A stretch of 64,000 nucleotides of DNA from Heterobasidion occidentale (GCA_039111635.1 JBCAQO010000006.1:806001-870000); one strand, 5' to 3'. Counted from the stretch's first letter, positions 12,217 to 25,500 are shown. The notes: generated from the letters alone by a model not told the origin. Numbers and translations are program-made.

Positions 12217-13074
12217 ATGGCCAAGAAGAACAAAGACGAGGTGCCCAACCCAAACAGCGTCGCGAATCGTGACATCCTCCAGCGGCTCAACTTCCTCTAC
12301 CAAGCCTCCGCGTACCTCAGCACTATTCCCAACGCCACTGCCAGCTCCAGCACACAGTCTGCAGAACCACAGCCTCAGCCTCCTCTGCCCAAGTATTCAC
12401 CAAGCATCCACCCAGTACTTCAGGTCACGGACAGGTTTCTGACGCAGCGTTTCATCAATCCTAAACATCCGGACGGATCGCGCAAGCAGAGAAAGGCGGT
12501 GAAGCGCAAGTCGGGTGTCGGACGGAAGCTCGGTGTCGAGGAGATCGCGCGTGCATATGTGCGTCAGATGAAGCAGATCGGCCAGAAAACAACGGTGAAG
12601 ATGTGCGTCGTCGCGCTATCTCCTCGCGTTGTCTGACTATTGGCTCTGGTCGATGATAGGGATCCGACTGTGAAACGCACGTTTTGCCAAGGCTGTGATT
12701 CTGTGCTTGTCCCAGCGGTGTCGGCCATGGTCCGAGTGCACAGTGAGCTCCTTTCATACGCATTGCGATCAATCAATGCTGAACGAGTAGCGCTGGGGTT
12801 GATCCTCACAGCGTCGAGTACGCATGGACATTCGGTCACCACAACCTGTTTGCGATGCAAGACCTCACGCCGCATTCCGGCGCCTCCTACTCAGGAACCA
12901 GATATCTCCGAGCCCCCTGATCACCACACGATGGCAGTGGATCCCGCCCCTGCGGCCAGCTCAAGTCGAGTGCAAAAGAAAAAGCGGCGCGGGCCTCGCG
13001 CGCGACCTCCGCCCTTGTTCGAGCGAGAAGGACACGTTATCTTCCGTGGAAATGAGCGGTTGGAGGCTACTTGA
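12217..13074 (+). CDS. RNase P/MRP protein subunit, Rpp21/Rpr2/Snm1 family
   Basis: Protein subunit of RNase P, which cuts the 5' leader from pre-tRNAs in the nucleus (or of the related RNase MRP). Begins MAKKNKDEVPNPNSVANRDI with the conserved helical segment RDILQRLNFLYQASAYLS. After an intron at about 12606-12659 the reading continues TVKRTFCQGCDSVLVP, and after a second (about 12742-12815) TTTCLRCKTSRRIP, giving the paired Cys-x-x-Cys zinc ribbon that defines the family. The basic tail (KKKRRGPRARPPP) fits RNA binding. About 240 residues, all exons in frame. Rpp21 versus Snm1 cannot be settled by eye. Confidence 0.88.
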
Positions 13075-13446
13075 ACCACTACAAAGTCTTACTGGTAGGT
13101 CGAATCCTAATCGACAGGTCGCAACCGCGCTCAGATCGCGTGACAAAAGCAATGTATTTATGCCAATTCCAGGTAGCGTTTATTTTTTCCTTGATCAAAG
13201 GCCTCAGGAAACAAGGGGAGGTGTGTTGGACCTAAGAGTCGAAAATATCATCATGGTTGAGCACATTGTTCACTGCAACAACGAACGGAACCACAACAAT
13301 TTGAGAGCCATGATCTTTGGGATCCTCGGCCGCGTGAGACGACAGCTCTCAATTGCTGAAAGAGGCAGGAGAGGGCAGGAGCTGATTGAGCGAACGGGCG
13401 CCTAACGGGCGCTTGCTTTCCTTGCCTGCCCTAAATTGCACGCAGC

Positions 13447-13454
13447 TATAAAAA
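13447..13454 (+). promoter_or_regulatory. Candidate TATA box (TATAAAAA)
   Basis: TATAAAAA followed by a C/T-rich leader (ctccttcccaacattcttgc), the usual form of a strong basidiomycete core promoter. The first downstream ATG opens a 22-codon reading frame at 13567. What it drives is not clear. Confidence 0.4.
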
Positions 13455-13566
13455 TCTCCTTCCCAACATTCTTGCTTCCTCAGAACATACTCAGCTAGGA
13501 TCTATTCTATAGAAACTAACTCGAGTCTCGCATGTTTACACATGCCACATCCTTCAAATCCAGTAG

Positions 13567-13635
13567 ATGACTGTCGCGCACGCTCGTTATACCGAGAACT
13601 ACGCGCCTCCTATGGGTGGCGCTCGAGGACGTTAG
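13567..13635 (+). CDS. Putative 22-residue ORF downstream of a TATA box
   Basis: ATG at 13567 opens MTVARTRYTENYAPPMGGAR and two more residues before a stop. It sits about 115 bases after a good TATA box. It may be the first exon of a spliced small protein, a uORF of a non-coding transcript, or chance. No family is recognised. It is listed only because of the promoter context. Confidence 0.2.
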   Translation: MTVAHARYTENYAPPMGGARGR

Positions 13636-14056
13636 GACGGCTTCGTCGGGTGTACCATCAGGTGTACTCGGCGGTCTTCCTGCGAGTTGCGTGTTTGTCT
13701 GATGGATTTACTATGGTTGCGCTTTGTGTTGCAGTGGGGAGTAGATTTTGTAGTAATAGAGGTTCTCGCATGCAAATTTCATCCTTTTTTACTTCTCATT
13801 CTGAGTGATCAGATGGCCTCCTAAAAATGAGAGCTTGATCTGATGTGTCTGGCTAAATGGTTGCACGTAAAGTGCATGCAGTCTTCTTGAAGTGAGTACA
13901 CAGAGAATGTATTATAATATGCCCTCTGATCAAGGCTGATAAAGTACTCCACGAGAAACCACTAGTAGAACAATTGCTGACGACCGTCGACATTTGTGAT
14001 GTTAAATTTTTTGCTGTTGAACACAACAACAGCCGGATCACGTACCATGAAAGATT

Positions 14057-15989
14057 TCAAACTTCTTTCATGATCTTCACAACAATCTCTTTGACAGTCC
14101 GACGCCGCCATATCTCCTTCGCCGCCTTGTCGCTCTCGTCTTCAAGCCGCGGCTTGGGCCTCGGAATGGCCGCGGGAAACATGACGCTGGAGAGGATCTC
14201 GTGTTCTGGACCAGCACGTACGCGTAGGCGATGAGAGATGACGCGGGGCACGACCTTCGCAACGTCGACCTCGGAGACATCCCACCGCACAGCCTTGTCG
14301 GCGATCGCCCACCAGTCGTCCGCGATAGGGAGTGAGGCCGATGAATCTTGTAACCCACGACCAAACTCCATAGGCAACATCGGAGATGCGGACGGGTCTG
14401 TCGAACGTGACACCATGTCGTCGTCATCCCTCCAGTGAAGATGTACACGGATATCCAGCCCGTCGTTGATATCCTCTTCGCCGCCGCGCGGCGTCGCGAT
14501 ACTGTACTCGTCCAAGCGATCGTGGTCGTGATACCCGTGAGTGCTCGCAATCGCGCTTCTGTTCATCTCTGCGCGGCCGAGCTTCGCCTGCTTCTCGGCC
14601 TGCTTCTCGGCCTGCTCCTCCAACGTTGCCGCGCGCTCAATCAGCGCAATGCCTGTGTCACCTCCGCACAAAACGCGGTGTGCGCGTACGATGGCCTCGG
14701 CGTCACGGACCGCGCGGGCGCCTAGAAGTGTACTGTCTAGCTCGTGGTGGTGTCGTGCGGCTGCGAATAGATCTGCGATATACAGTCGCAATGACGCGTG
14801 CGTATAGGTATGGTCAGCGGTACTCAGCTCGCGAAGGCCTGATAGTAATCGTGAAGGAAGGGGAGCAGCATCTGGCGACGCTGGAGGGGTCAAAGAGGGC
14901 GTTATGGTTGTTGGGAGAATGGACGCCAGGTACGAGGCGTAGGCGTGGCGAGTGTTGGGGTGAAGGCCGATGGTAGCACTCATAGAGAATTGGTCTAGCT
15001 GTCCTCGGTGACATTAGAATGAATGGTCATTTGTGCAATAAATGATGGTGGGTATGCGCACCAAGCTCTTGTGTATTTTGGGACGCTCTCGTGGATTCCA
15101 CGGGCAGACATATACGACAAAGAAATCAGGAGGAAGATCTCTGGCAAAGCTCTCTGGGCCATCATCCTCATCTAGCGCGATTCGTCCTTCGAGAAATGTA
15201 CGGAGTAAAGCACGTTGGCAGGGCACCGATGCGTGCTCGAGACCCGACACCACGACTGCTTGAGGTATCTCGGCGTCAGCAGGCAAGCGAGCGCGTTCAA
15301 GCACTTCTACCTCAGCTAACGGGACTGCTGGGTTTGATTTCACGCCGAGAGGGCGCAGTGAGGGCCTGCTTTTGGAATCAAAGCTACTCAGATGATTTGA
15401 AGAGAGGGTTTCGAGCTCGCTGTCGGTGATGCCTGTTAACGACTGCTCGCCAGATGGCACAGGATATGAACGGGAGCGCTTGTTCTTTGAGCGTAATGAT
15501 TGCTTTGCGGTAGTCGAGGAAGATGGGTGAGTAGGAGTAAAAAAGAAAGAGGAAAGGAATGAAGACGGCGAGGGCCTCGAGGAACGACGAAGTTTGTGCT
15601 TATGCGTTCTGTAGCAAAGCGCGTTGGTTAAGAGCTGAGGGCGGGTAGATAAGTTAGCTCATGTGGCGGTTTTTAGATAGATTGAAAGGTCCCGGCAGTC
15701 GTGGGGGTACCTCGTTCTTCATGAACTCGCGAGATGATGTAGGACAGACCATGTTGATGAACAAAAGACTGACCAAAGCCGTCAAGTTCTGCACAACGCT
15801 GACATCTTCCTCCCGAGTCCTCAATATTACGTTCTTATTACCGGCCATGATACACAGAAGAAGGGATTGTAGAATGACTGGGTCAGTGGGTAGACCAGGT
15901 GCGGCCGACTTGATGTGCTCTAGCAACGCAGGAAAGAAACTAGGGGTTCCGGGAAGCACAGGTTCTACGTCGTTGGCGCTGTAGTCCAT
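14057..15989 (-). CDS. MoxR / Mg-chelatase ChlI-like ATPase relative (degenerate AAA+)
   Basis: Three exons join cleanly. Starts MDYSANDVEPVLPGTPSFFP; exon 1 ends at MKNE, and exon 3 resumes LDQFSMSATIGLHPNTRHA. The segments QAVVVSGLEHASVPCQRALL, LLRTFLEGRIAL and FFVVYVCPWNPRERPKIHK follow the order of the Walker B, sensor 1 and lid regions of ChlI/MoxR AAA+ proteins. A canonical P-loop (GxxGxGKT) is not visible in exon 1, and the Walker B acids are replaced, so ATP hydrolysis is doubtful. The C-terminal half carries His-rich and acidic linkers and ends in a basic helix (RRRTVKEIVVKIMK). About 600 residues. Function unknown. It is head to head with the next gene. Confidence 0.6.
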
Positions 15990-16425
15990 GGTGAGTGGCG
16001 AGTCGATGGCTGGTGAGTATCGCCGGTGTTGGACGACGAGTCGCGAACTCTGTTTCGCCGCCGTGCTCGGAGGTCCGGAACGGGAGGACCTCACGAATTC
16101 GGACGATGACGACGTCGCGACGCGTCCCGACCCACGTGATCACTGCACTTTATTATACGAGGTTCGTCTTCACCAGCATCCTCATCGACGACTGGAACAC
16201 TGGCGGCTTCGTCGCCCGACGTAGCCGACACATCCCTGGAACACTCTTGCTTGTTACTTCACCCAAACGACTCGCTGCGGGCCGTCTCTGTATCCTCCGC
16301 CGAAGTCACCATATACCCCCGTTCCACGCATTGCGTTGTACAGATATTTCCTTTGGCTTTGGCAAAGTCAACATCATCCAAGATACAACTACGACGACTT
16401 CGTTATCCGGTACTATATACATACA
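15990..16425. other. Divergent promoter region, 436 bases
   Basis: Spacer between the start codons of the MoxR-like gene (-) and the basic protein gene (+). It contains cacgtgat near 16133, an E-box/bHLH-type core (CACGTG). No gene is evident. Confidence 0.4.
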
Positions 16426-17622
16426 ATGGACGTTTTATCCGCGACAGTAGCAGGCTCACGGCGTCCGATTGCCATCCCATCGAAAGGCTTTGTAGCCGGC
16501 GCTCATCCTACCGCCAACCACACGACATCCTCTTCCTCTATTGATCGTCCCAGCTCTAGCACATCGCGCAGAAAGCCCAAAATCACGTACCGATCACCTT
16601 CCAAACAATTTCCGGGCGACCTCTGCCTAGAGCGCTCATCTCACACCGCCGCTTCTTCCAGCTCCCTCCTCCACGCCACTCCGAACAGCACATCTCACTC
16701 CAAAAGCGCATCCGCTTTGCAAACATCACCAACAATGTCTCATTACATGCAGGTGGCGAAACCTCCTTTGCCCTTATATCACCCCCAGGGCCGGCTCGCG
16801 CTCTCCCTCCCCGAGATCGACCCCGAAACCCTTGGACTCCGAAATGCACGCCCTATCACTATCGACGATCCCACCCGCCGTTCATCATCTCGCGCGCGAC
16901 GCCCCGCCCCGAAACTGCGCGAGGCCGACGCCAGCGTAGAGCCCACCGCTACCCCCACCGACGCGCCCCGCGAGAAGGCCAGCCCGCGCAAGCGGAGGGC
17001 GGGCCAAGGAAACGCAAAACGCAAGCGCCGGGAGCCGGAGGACGGCGACGGAACGTATCCTGCGAAGCGCACTCGCAATGCGCGGCCCGCGGCCCAGACA
17101 CAGTCGGACGTTGGGTCGCCGCGGGGATCTCTGGCGCCTGCCGAGGAGACGAAGGAGGCAGAGGTAGCTGACGCGGTTGAGAGTCTCAAGGTTCCTGAGA
17201 GGCGATCCACACGCTCGCGCGCGGCCGCGGCCGCTGCAGCCAGAAAGCCGAATCAGCCTCGGAGGAATTCAAGCGCCAGCGATGAGACTCAGACCTCATT
17301 ATCGGCCTCGGTCGTGCAGAATGCAGGGCAAATGAAGAAAGATACGAATGGAAAGGACAAGGTGGAGGCGGATGTGGAGACGAGGGAGCAAAATCCGGCG
17401 AACGGCCGGAAGGCTGGGGATCACGGTGTTGGGATAGCGACCGATACTCCGGAACAGATAAGCGAAGCGGGAAAGCAAGGGAAGGAGGTCGAGCAGCCGA
17501 CGGAGAGAGCAGCAGCGCCAGACACCATTCCTGTCAGAGTTGAATCTCATATGGACCATGCAGATAACCAAAAAGAAGAGGGTGAGCTCAGCGAAGAAGG
17601 TGAGCTGCCCTCAAAGGGTTGA
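16426..17622 (+). CDS. Basic, low-complexity, probably nuclear protein of unknown function
   Basis: Single exon of 398 residues from ATG 16426 (MDVLSATVAGSRRPIAIPSK). I do not recognise a domain. The middle is strongly basic with several nuclear-localisation-like clusters (SPRKRRAG, KRKRRE, PAKRTRN) and an Ala run (RSRAAAAAAARK). The C-terminal third is acidic and ends with two copies of GEL(S/P) preceded by EE (EEGELSEEGELPSK). Such composition is typical of disordered chromatin-associated or splicing-associated proteins in basidiomycetes. Codon use matches neighbouring genes, which supports translation. Confidence 0.65.
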   Translation: MDVLSATVAGSRRPIAIPSKGFVAGAHPTANHTTSSSSIDRPSSSTSRRKPKITYRSPSKQFPGDLCLERSSHTAASSSSLLHATPNSTSHSKSASALQTSPTMSHYMQVAKPPLPLYHPQGRLALSLPEIDPETLGLRNARPITIDDPTRRSSSRARRPAPKLREADASVEPTATPTDAPREKASPRKRRAGQGNAKRKRREPEDGDGTYPAKRTRNARPAAQTQSDVGSPRGSLAPAEETKEAEVADAVESLKVPERRSTRSRAAAAAAARKPNQPRRNSSASDETQTSLSASVVQNAGQMKKDTNGKDKVEADVETREQNPANGRKAGDHGVGIATDTPEQISEAGKQGKEVEQPTERAAAPDTIPVRVESHMDHADNQKEEGELSEEGELPSKG

Positions 17623-19562
17623 ATCACGATTGTATGTTTTCTACTTCCGTCCGCTCTCTGTCAATTTTTCTGTCTTTGTCTGTTTTCTCTCAACACTCGC
17701 AGTTCTCCCACATCCATTCATCTTGTCTGTACAACGCGCCCAATCCACCTACACGTTTCTTTGGTTTCATTGCTTGCATCAGGATCTGGAAAGCTGTTTG
17801 TTTGTTTATGATATGGAATCTTATTGGAACCAAAACGAAATTTTGTAGCCGTGATGATGCGGATCACATCGATGTCGCGCATGTGTTCTCCACATCAGTT
17901 CCAGACGGACATCCAGAAGGCGCTCAGCGCTCGCAGTAGGTAACGCCGCGATGCCATACACAGATGCAGTTCTGAACAGGTCACTGTTTTTAGACGAGGG
18001 CTAGCCGGCTGAGTCAGGCATTGTGCACATGCGGTTTTTGAAGCGTCCGAGGCAGCAAGCATGGAAGGATCAGCAGACCCTAGTCGACCCCATGATGCGG
18101 AGCTGCAGGGAGCTGAGCTGGAGTTGTGTCAAAGTCCGGAATGAGCTGATCTCCACGTCGGTATGACGCGAGCGTACACTAGTTGTGGTCCAATGGACCC
18201 ATGACAGATATTTTGGGAGATGCATGTTCGGGAGCAGAGCTTTGCCTGTTGCGACGTTGTTCTAAAAAGAGTCTTCTGGAAAGCGTGAAACAATCAAGTC
18301 TTCCCATGCCAGATGCACATCACGGAGGTAGGCGCTCATCTTGACCGAGTGGTAACGCGAAATCAGCGAGATCCGGTGTTCACCTCGATGGTCATTTTGA
18401 GAATTGAGAGCAAAACGGTCGTGCTTGGTACGAGGGCTGCGGCTGCCTTCAGCTGCGCGAGAATTGGGATGATGATATGTCAGTCAATGACTCGCCTCGG
18501 CACTGTAAGAAATCCCCAAAGGCATTGCAATATGAGTAAACGGAGCGCAAGAGCAGCCAGGACCACGTAGCCGTGAAACCGCACAGATCTGCGTGAATTA
18601 TCAGCGATAGAGGCTCCATCACTAGGCCTAACGTCTGATACGGGCCCGCGAACAACAGCTCACATGTTCAAAACTGTTTTACATAGCGTCAAGAGGCATC
18701 AAGTTGCACGAGAAAAGGGTCTACGGAGTTCCTCATACATGTGATTGCAGTTAGCGACTCTATATGCGCTCCCGAAAGCTCGTGGGTGTGTACAGACCTG
18801 GCCTGGTGACCTGGTGTACCTAGGTGTACTGTGCAGCCAATCTGATCGCCACTATATACATCCTGTGTGAGCAGTTGTGAAGTCGTCAAGAGAGGTAGAC
18901 GCAAAGAACCTGATTTTTGGGTGATTCTAGACAATAGCGAGCTGGTAGAGGGCAATCCGTTGGACGACGGTCGTCGACGAGGAGAGTGCGGATCTGAGAA
19001 TGGTTAACGTCGCTGCGCTGGCTAAGCTGCGGTAAGTACGTACTCAGCTGTCATCCAATAGCAAGCGCTGAGTTTGAATTTGCAATTCGATCTATTGCTT
19101 CGCGTCATGCCCAATAACCCCTTGACAACAACCATGTCCGTTGGATTCATTTTTTCTCTGGTGCTCGGCGCTCCCAGGGACGCGCTTTTGCCGCAAAGTG
19201 CACAATCCGCTTTGCATGGAAGGTAGGAGCTTTTTTGACAGTGGAACATTGAAGGTTTTTTGCCCGGCCGACGCAGTTCGGGCGCTGTTCAATGGACGGC
19301 CTTGATCCCTTGCGAGCGGGACAGTAATTTGTGGGGCTTGAGAACCATGTGGCTTCTGTTGGCGTGTTAGGTTCACCCCGTGATGCGAATGAAGCTAGGG
19401 ACCCAATCGACATGAAGACTTCCATGAAACTCCATGAGGACCCGCCCACTTATATTTTAGTGCCCCTGCTTTTTCACGTTTCTTCATTAAGCCGGGAACT
19501 TCGTTGGCGTGTGTTTTCTGTCCCACCGACTCTGCTCCCACCAACCAATCGTTGCTGCAACG
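17623..19562. other. Intergenic region, 1.9 kb
   Basis: A T/C-rich stretch right after the stop (17636-17760) is probably 3' untranslated sequence. The rest has only short overlapping reading frames on both strands with no family signature. I see no tRNA, repeat array or transposon end. The right end should hold the promoter of the DUF3712 gene. Confidence 0.4.
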
Positions 19563-22500
19563 ATGGAGGACAACCACCGGCCCAGACAGGACAGCGGTCT
19601 CTACGAGGGCATTGCGCCTAGCACCCTTAGCCTCGCCGCTGAATCATATGTTGATGGTACGCTCTAGCTTCTCTGCCCCGCTTCTCAACTTAAGACGTGG
19701 TCCAGACAATGCGGGGGGCGCTGCTGTGGGGCAGCCAGTCGGGGACATCGCGCGAACTACTGCGGCTGGTGTCCCCGTGGGGTCAAGTGGGGAAAGCGGG
19801 GGTGGCGCTGTGGGGTTCCTTCCGGAACCGACGGCGGAAGGAGTGTCGGGGACAACAGATGCGACCCCAACTGCCGTTGAGATACAGCCATTCTACAAGA
19901 AACGATGGTTCATCGTCTCCCTCATTGTCGTGGGCCTCGTTGGCATCGGTCTGCTTTTTGTCATTCTGTATCCCGTCATTCGTGCGATTGCACAACACGT
20001 CGTTGACGTGTCAGGTCAGTCCCACTGTCATTTTCGTCCAGCTTGGAGGATATGAAACGTCGATGACAGTCCTCAGCATTGACAAGGCATCAATTTTACA
20101 GCCTGCAAATGATTCGTACGTGATAATATTGGAAGCTTTGTAGATTTGACGTTTTATGCATTTCCCTAGATTCACCTGGAAATGGATGGCCTTGTAAGTG
20201 GTTGTGCTGGTATTACGTGGCTCAAAATTCACGTCGTCACATCTCAGGTGACGCACACGGGTATATTCTCCGCCAAGATCATGTTTCCCAAGCCGTTGAG
20301 CGTGTCCTGGCTCAATGGAGACGAGGTGGTGCCCTTGGGCTCGTTCAAATGCAACCTCTCAATGCGAAGCACAAGCGCGCCTACATCAATCAGACTACGC
20401 AGTTCGAGATCTCCGACCAGGACGCTTTTAGCAGATTTACAGCTTCTATGATCACTGCTCAAAACTTTACCTGGCGGCTAGAGAGCAACGACTTAGCCGT
20501 CCGTGCACTGAAATTCCCGTTAGCAAAGGGCATCAAATTCAAAAAGGACGTTTTATTCAATGGTACGTCTTCTTTTCGAACTCTAGCACACCGTGTTCCA
20601 GAATTGTTGTGTTTCAAGGTATCAACAACTTTGAGGGAAACGTTCTCCTGAAGGACTTTCAGCTTCCCAGTGATAGCCTGAAGGCGGAATCAATTTCGTG
20701 GCCGTGACGCAACTGAACAACCCGAGGTCCCTTTTTCGTATTTTTTCTCTCACGATGACATCTGAAGCGTTCCCTTTCCAGCCCTTTTGATCTCAGTCTT
20801 GGCACGGTAGTATTCAATCTTCTGTATCAGAACGTTTTCCTAGGTGCAGGGGTAGGAGCCAATACGAGCATCGTAAGCCGGTTCTGCTCTTCAAGCTTGG
20901 AAAGTCACTGACGCGTATAAGTCAACAGAGCCCTGGCGAGAATGAAATCACTCTTCGTGGGCGACTTATTCCCCACAACGGCTCGGACTCCGAGTTGGCC
21001 ATTGTCTCGCAGCTGTTCACGCAGTATATTAACAGCGAGACGTCCCCTGTCGTTGCAATAGGCCAGTCAACGCTGCAGAACGACAATTCAACCATTTCGT
21101 GGCTCAGCCAGGGCCTGCAGGCGTTGCAGCTGACGGTTCCATTGAAGCCATTCACTCCAATCAACCCTATACGGTCCATAGATATCGGAGACTTTGCTCT
21201 TGCCTTTTCGGAAGGCCAACCGTGGGCGCCAATGGCTAACAGTCGAACGGTACAGGCCTCTATGCGTAGGCATCTTGACTGTTCATGAATTGACTCAATC
21301 TCATCCTAGTGTTCTTATAGAATTGCCATTTGGTTTTGGACTTTCTATTGGACAGATTGAAAACACGTTCAACATAACGAAGAATGGTTCTGTCGCTGCA
21401 GGCCTCTCAACGGTATGTCTCGGATAGCTGACATTATCTAGGCATCGTCTGACGTGACCTATTTCAGCCTCTGGGGGCATCTACATCTGAAATACGTGTC
21501 ATCAATTCCACCAACACTCAGGGGACTATCAACATTACCATCGAAAATTCTCCTTTTCAAGTGCCAGATCCTGATCACCCCCACTTCGCGCAATTCAGTA
21601 CGCTTGCCCCAGCTATTTCTTCCGACGACCCAAAGCTGACATTGTCCCTTAGATGCTGACTTGACAGACCTCTTCCGCTCGGATTTCCGGTTGGAAGGCC
21701 ACGCACGTGCCGTAGCGGATATGAGCATTGGGGAGATCACGTTGACCCAATCAAGTTCAACGTTTCATCTGGCTTGAATGGCCTTCAGGGCCTCAAGAAT
21801 ATGGTCAAGATTGAGCATGTCGACGTGATGGGGGGCTCGCCTGAAGCTATAGACCTTGGAATCGATGGTACGAAGACTAGGATTCCCTAACGACATAACG
21901 CGGCACTGATTCCTGCTCGCAGTATCTATCTATAATCCGTCAAACTTGATACTAGATACTGGGGACCTGGGTAAGCTTATATGTCTCAAAACTCTAGCGC
22001 GCGCATGTTCTTATTTTCTACACAGTACTGAAATTATTCAGAGGAAGCGGGCTTCTGGGCACGACCTTGCTCCCCAATCTCACTCTCAATATGGGCAACA
22101 ATTCCATGCGAGCGCAAGGTAGCTTCTCGGTAAGTTGAACTTAATTGGCACTTCCTTCAGTTCTCTTACTTCTACTCGGGAAGCCCAACAATAGTCCGGA
22201 AGGACAACAGACGTTGAACGACTTCGTTGGAAAGAAGGGTGATTCCTGATTTTAATGTTGATTCGAAGATTCTTAACTTCTTTCATTAGATGTGGGCATC
22301 CAGATCTTGGGATACGACGGAAGTACGAAGATCGGTTCGCTTCTTCAAGCCTTCGAAACTATCAACCTAGATGCAAATCTGCCCGCATTAACTACTGACC
22401 TTCTTAGTTCTGCTTCTCTTAAGGTAACATATCATCGCTCGATATTTTCGCCCGGGCCTGAATTATTGTTGATAGTCTTGACCACTACTGGCCATGGAAA

Positions 22501-25500
22501 CAATCTCACTCACGTCACTGTCGATCTTGTCAACACATTCACCGCCGGACTCGAGATTACGCAGATCAAGTCTACTGTTTCCACGCACGGCATTCAGCTC
22601 GGCACAATAGACACCATTACTAACTTCACGTCCGCCGGGAACACAACGACCACTTCGCCAGTCCTGACCCTGGACCTGAACATGGACCCCCAATCGCTGT
22701 TCACCGTTACACACATTCTGGCTAAACAAGCAGGATTGGACACAGCACAGCTGGATGGTATCGTCGCTCTTGGTGATTATCATTACTTGGACGGAGGTGA
22801 TACTGAGTCTTCAAACAATCGCCGCGACAACATCTATACGTGCGTTTCTGAGCTATGAACGGTTTTAGTCATACCCACTAACGAACATCTCAGTGGGTTT
22901 AATTTGCCGAACTTCGTTCAAGAGGCTTTCAAGCAGCTCCACTCAGATGTTGAGCTTACGACCGGCCTCACGATAGGTATGTATTAAATTTCCTTCGTGT
23001 TGATTTTGCTCAGCGCAATGTGTGTCAGGCGACTACAAGGCGAACCTGCAGTACACGCAGAGCAATGTGCCAACGAAGACAGATCAGAGCATCAATCTCC
23101 TGCTACCTATCCTAGCGCAGCCTATAGTACAGAAGATTGTTGGCGGGTCCTCACTTGGGTACGAATTTCAGGCATCCTTCAGGCCAATGGCTCATCTGCG
23201 TATCGATCAGTATTGGCAATGTTCTCATTACGAATCCCCAGCAAAACTCCTTTGGTGAGTACTTCAAAGTACTTAAACTGAAGGTCTTCTCAGGACCTCA
23301 TTGAGCGTGTTTAGACACCAGGCTGTCGGGGTCGATCACCCAATCCGGTCCATGTCAGTAAATTCCTAGACTCGTTTAGAACTAATGTCAAAAATACCCT
23401 TTTGAACTTTACAGTCGATGCGGTGATCGCCTTCGGATCTGGTTTGACAATTTCCTGGTCTGGTCGGGCGCTTGGGTCAATCGCGATGTCGAACGTCAAC
23501 GTCACGGGGGACGTTGGTGCTCAATTCGATATTGATGCCACTTTCCACGTCGTAGATGTGGATCATTTGACCAATTTTACGAGGGTATGCAGCAGTCTCG
23601 ATATCGTGGGGCCGATCTCAAAGGTCTTCTATGTTTTAGGTATTGCTAACAGAGGAATCTTTCGAATGGGATATCTCTGGGGAGAATCTTACTGGTATGT
23701 GCATCATAGCCTTTTTTGTGATGTATTTTGACAAGTGTGGGTCTCCCTTCGATAGTCTCAGCGCTTGGTAGGTGTATGATTTCAGTGGGGACAAGCACGT
23801 GTTAAATGAATGATTGTTCAGGTGTCGAGGTGTCAGGCATTTCGCTTCCATCAAAGAGGGTCACTTTGAAGGGTATGAACAACTTGAAGAACGGTGTCAA
23901 GATCAACTCCTTCGATCTACCTGCCAATGACCCTGCAGGTGGAATCCACCTCATACTCGATACGACTGTGACAAATGTAAGACAACTAAGAAATACCTCC
24001 GAAGAGTTTCACTTAGTAGCTTTTTCTAGCCATCGCAAGTTGGAATCGAATTGAGCTCGCTCGGATTTCAAAATTTCTTTGGAAATACTAATATTGGCCC
24101 GGTCAAATCCAATGGGACCTTCACTCTCAGCGCCCAGTCTACTGTTCCACTCAGTCTGATCGGGAGACTTATTCATCAGGATTCCGACTCCGGGTTGCAT
24201 GACATTTCAACGGTGTTCAACAACTTTATTCATGGTCAAGATAGCGAAGTCAGTGTTCACGGTGATAGCGCAGGACCGAGTGATGTGTGTTTGTTTGTTC
24301 GAAAATGTTTTCATTAGCTAATATTATGTTCTAGGTCACTTGGCTGAACGACGGAATCAAAAGCCTACAACTCACGACTTCACTGCCCAACCAAGGCAGA
24401 TTGAATATGATCAAATCCATTGACCTGAACGAGCTCAACCTTCAATTCTCGGCGGACACGGCGTACGATCCTTCGACAAGCAGTAACGACGCGACAGCAG
24501 CCTTCACCTTGCCGTTCGCCTTCCCTGTCGATATCATTGCTCTTGAACAGAACATCACAGTCGGCGCAGAAGGACATTCATTTGCGGAGCTCGTCATCCC
24601 CAAGGGCCCAAGCACCACTAATGTCGACACAAGAGTTATTTCCTTGACATTCTCGAACGTTCCGTTCGCTGTGCTCGACGGCCAGCAGGGTGCTTTCCAG
24701 CAATTTTTGGCGGCAACGGAGACATCAGCGAATGAGACCATGCAACTCTCGGGCGCAGCGAACACTGATGCCAGCACTGCTGTCGGCGTGCTGTCGCTTA
24801 ACGATATTGAGTTCTCGGTTAGCACCTCAATTGCAGGACTACAGGGATTAAACTCCAAACCTGCGATCGTCTTGTCACTGGATGTGAATCATGGCTATCC
24901 TGATTACTTGCTCATCAAGGTCAATACTTCGTTGTTAATCCTAGGTATGCCCATTCCTTTGAATCAGTGCGGCCTTTTCTCATCATAGCTATACAGCAAT
25001 ATCACTCTAGGCACGTTCATGAGCACAATAAAGACAAGTGAAATACTAACATACAATCTAGGTGCCGGCAATGTTGCTTTTGGGTTAGCGTTTCAGTACG
25101 TTCTTGTTCTCTCCCTGAATGATCGCTCGTTGATCTTCGCTCTACAGGAATCAACAGCTCGGCACTGCAGACATCGTACGAGCCTTCTGTTTTTCCCCCA
25201 AAAAGCTCCTGTTTTCTGAATTACTTTTCCAGACCAACCTCGAAATCCTCCCTGGAAATGATTCTTATGCGATAGGTAAACTCGTTATCATCCAAGTTAC
25301 ATCGTCTGCGTATTGACCTTTCCTGTAGACGTTCACTTCTCGCCTCAAGGCATTGCAGTATCTGCGGGCCAAGCCCTCCTCGAGAATTATCTGCAAGGCG
25401 TCCAATCTGACACAGCCATCCAAGGTTCCGAGGACAGCACTTCCATTGATTCTTTGAAGCTAGCTATATCTAAAATCCACCTCGAACCCGTACAAATTCC

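Larger units (their letters stand above)
13075..14056. other. Intergenic region, 1 kb, with a TATA-led segment
   Basis: No long gene. The stretch 13390-13570 looks like an active core promoter (TATA box, pyrimidine-rich leader) and is listed separately. A 9-base direct repeat, aacgggcgc, lies at about 13394 and 13404. The rest, up to the 3' end of the MoxR-like gene, shows nothing recognisable. Confidence 0.4.
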
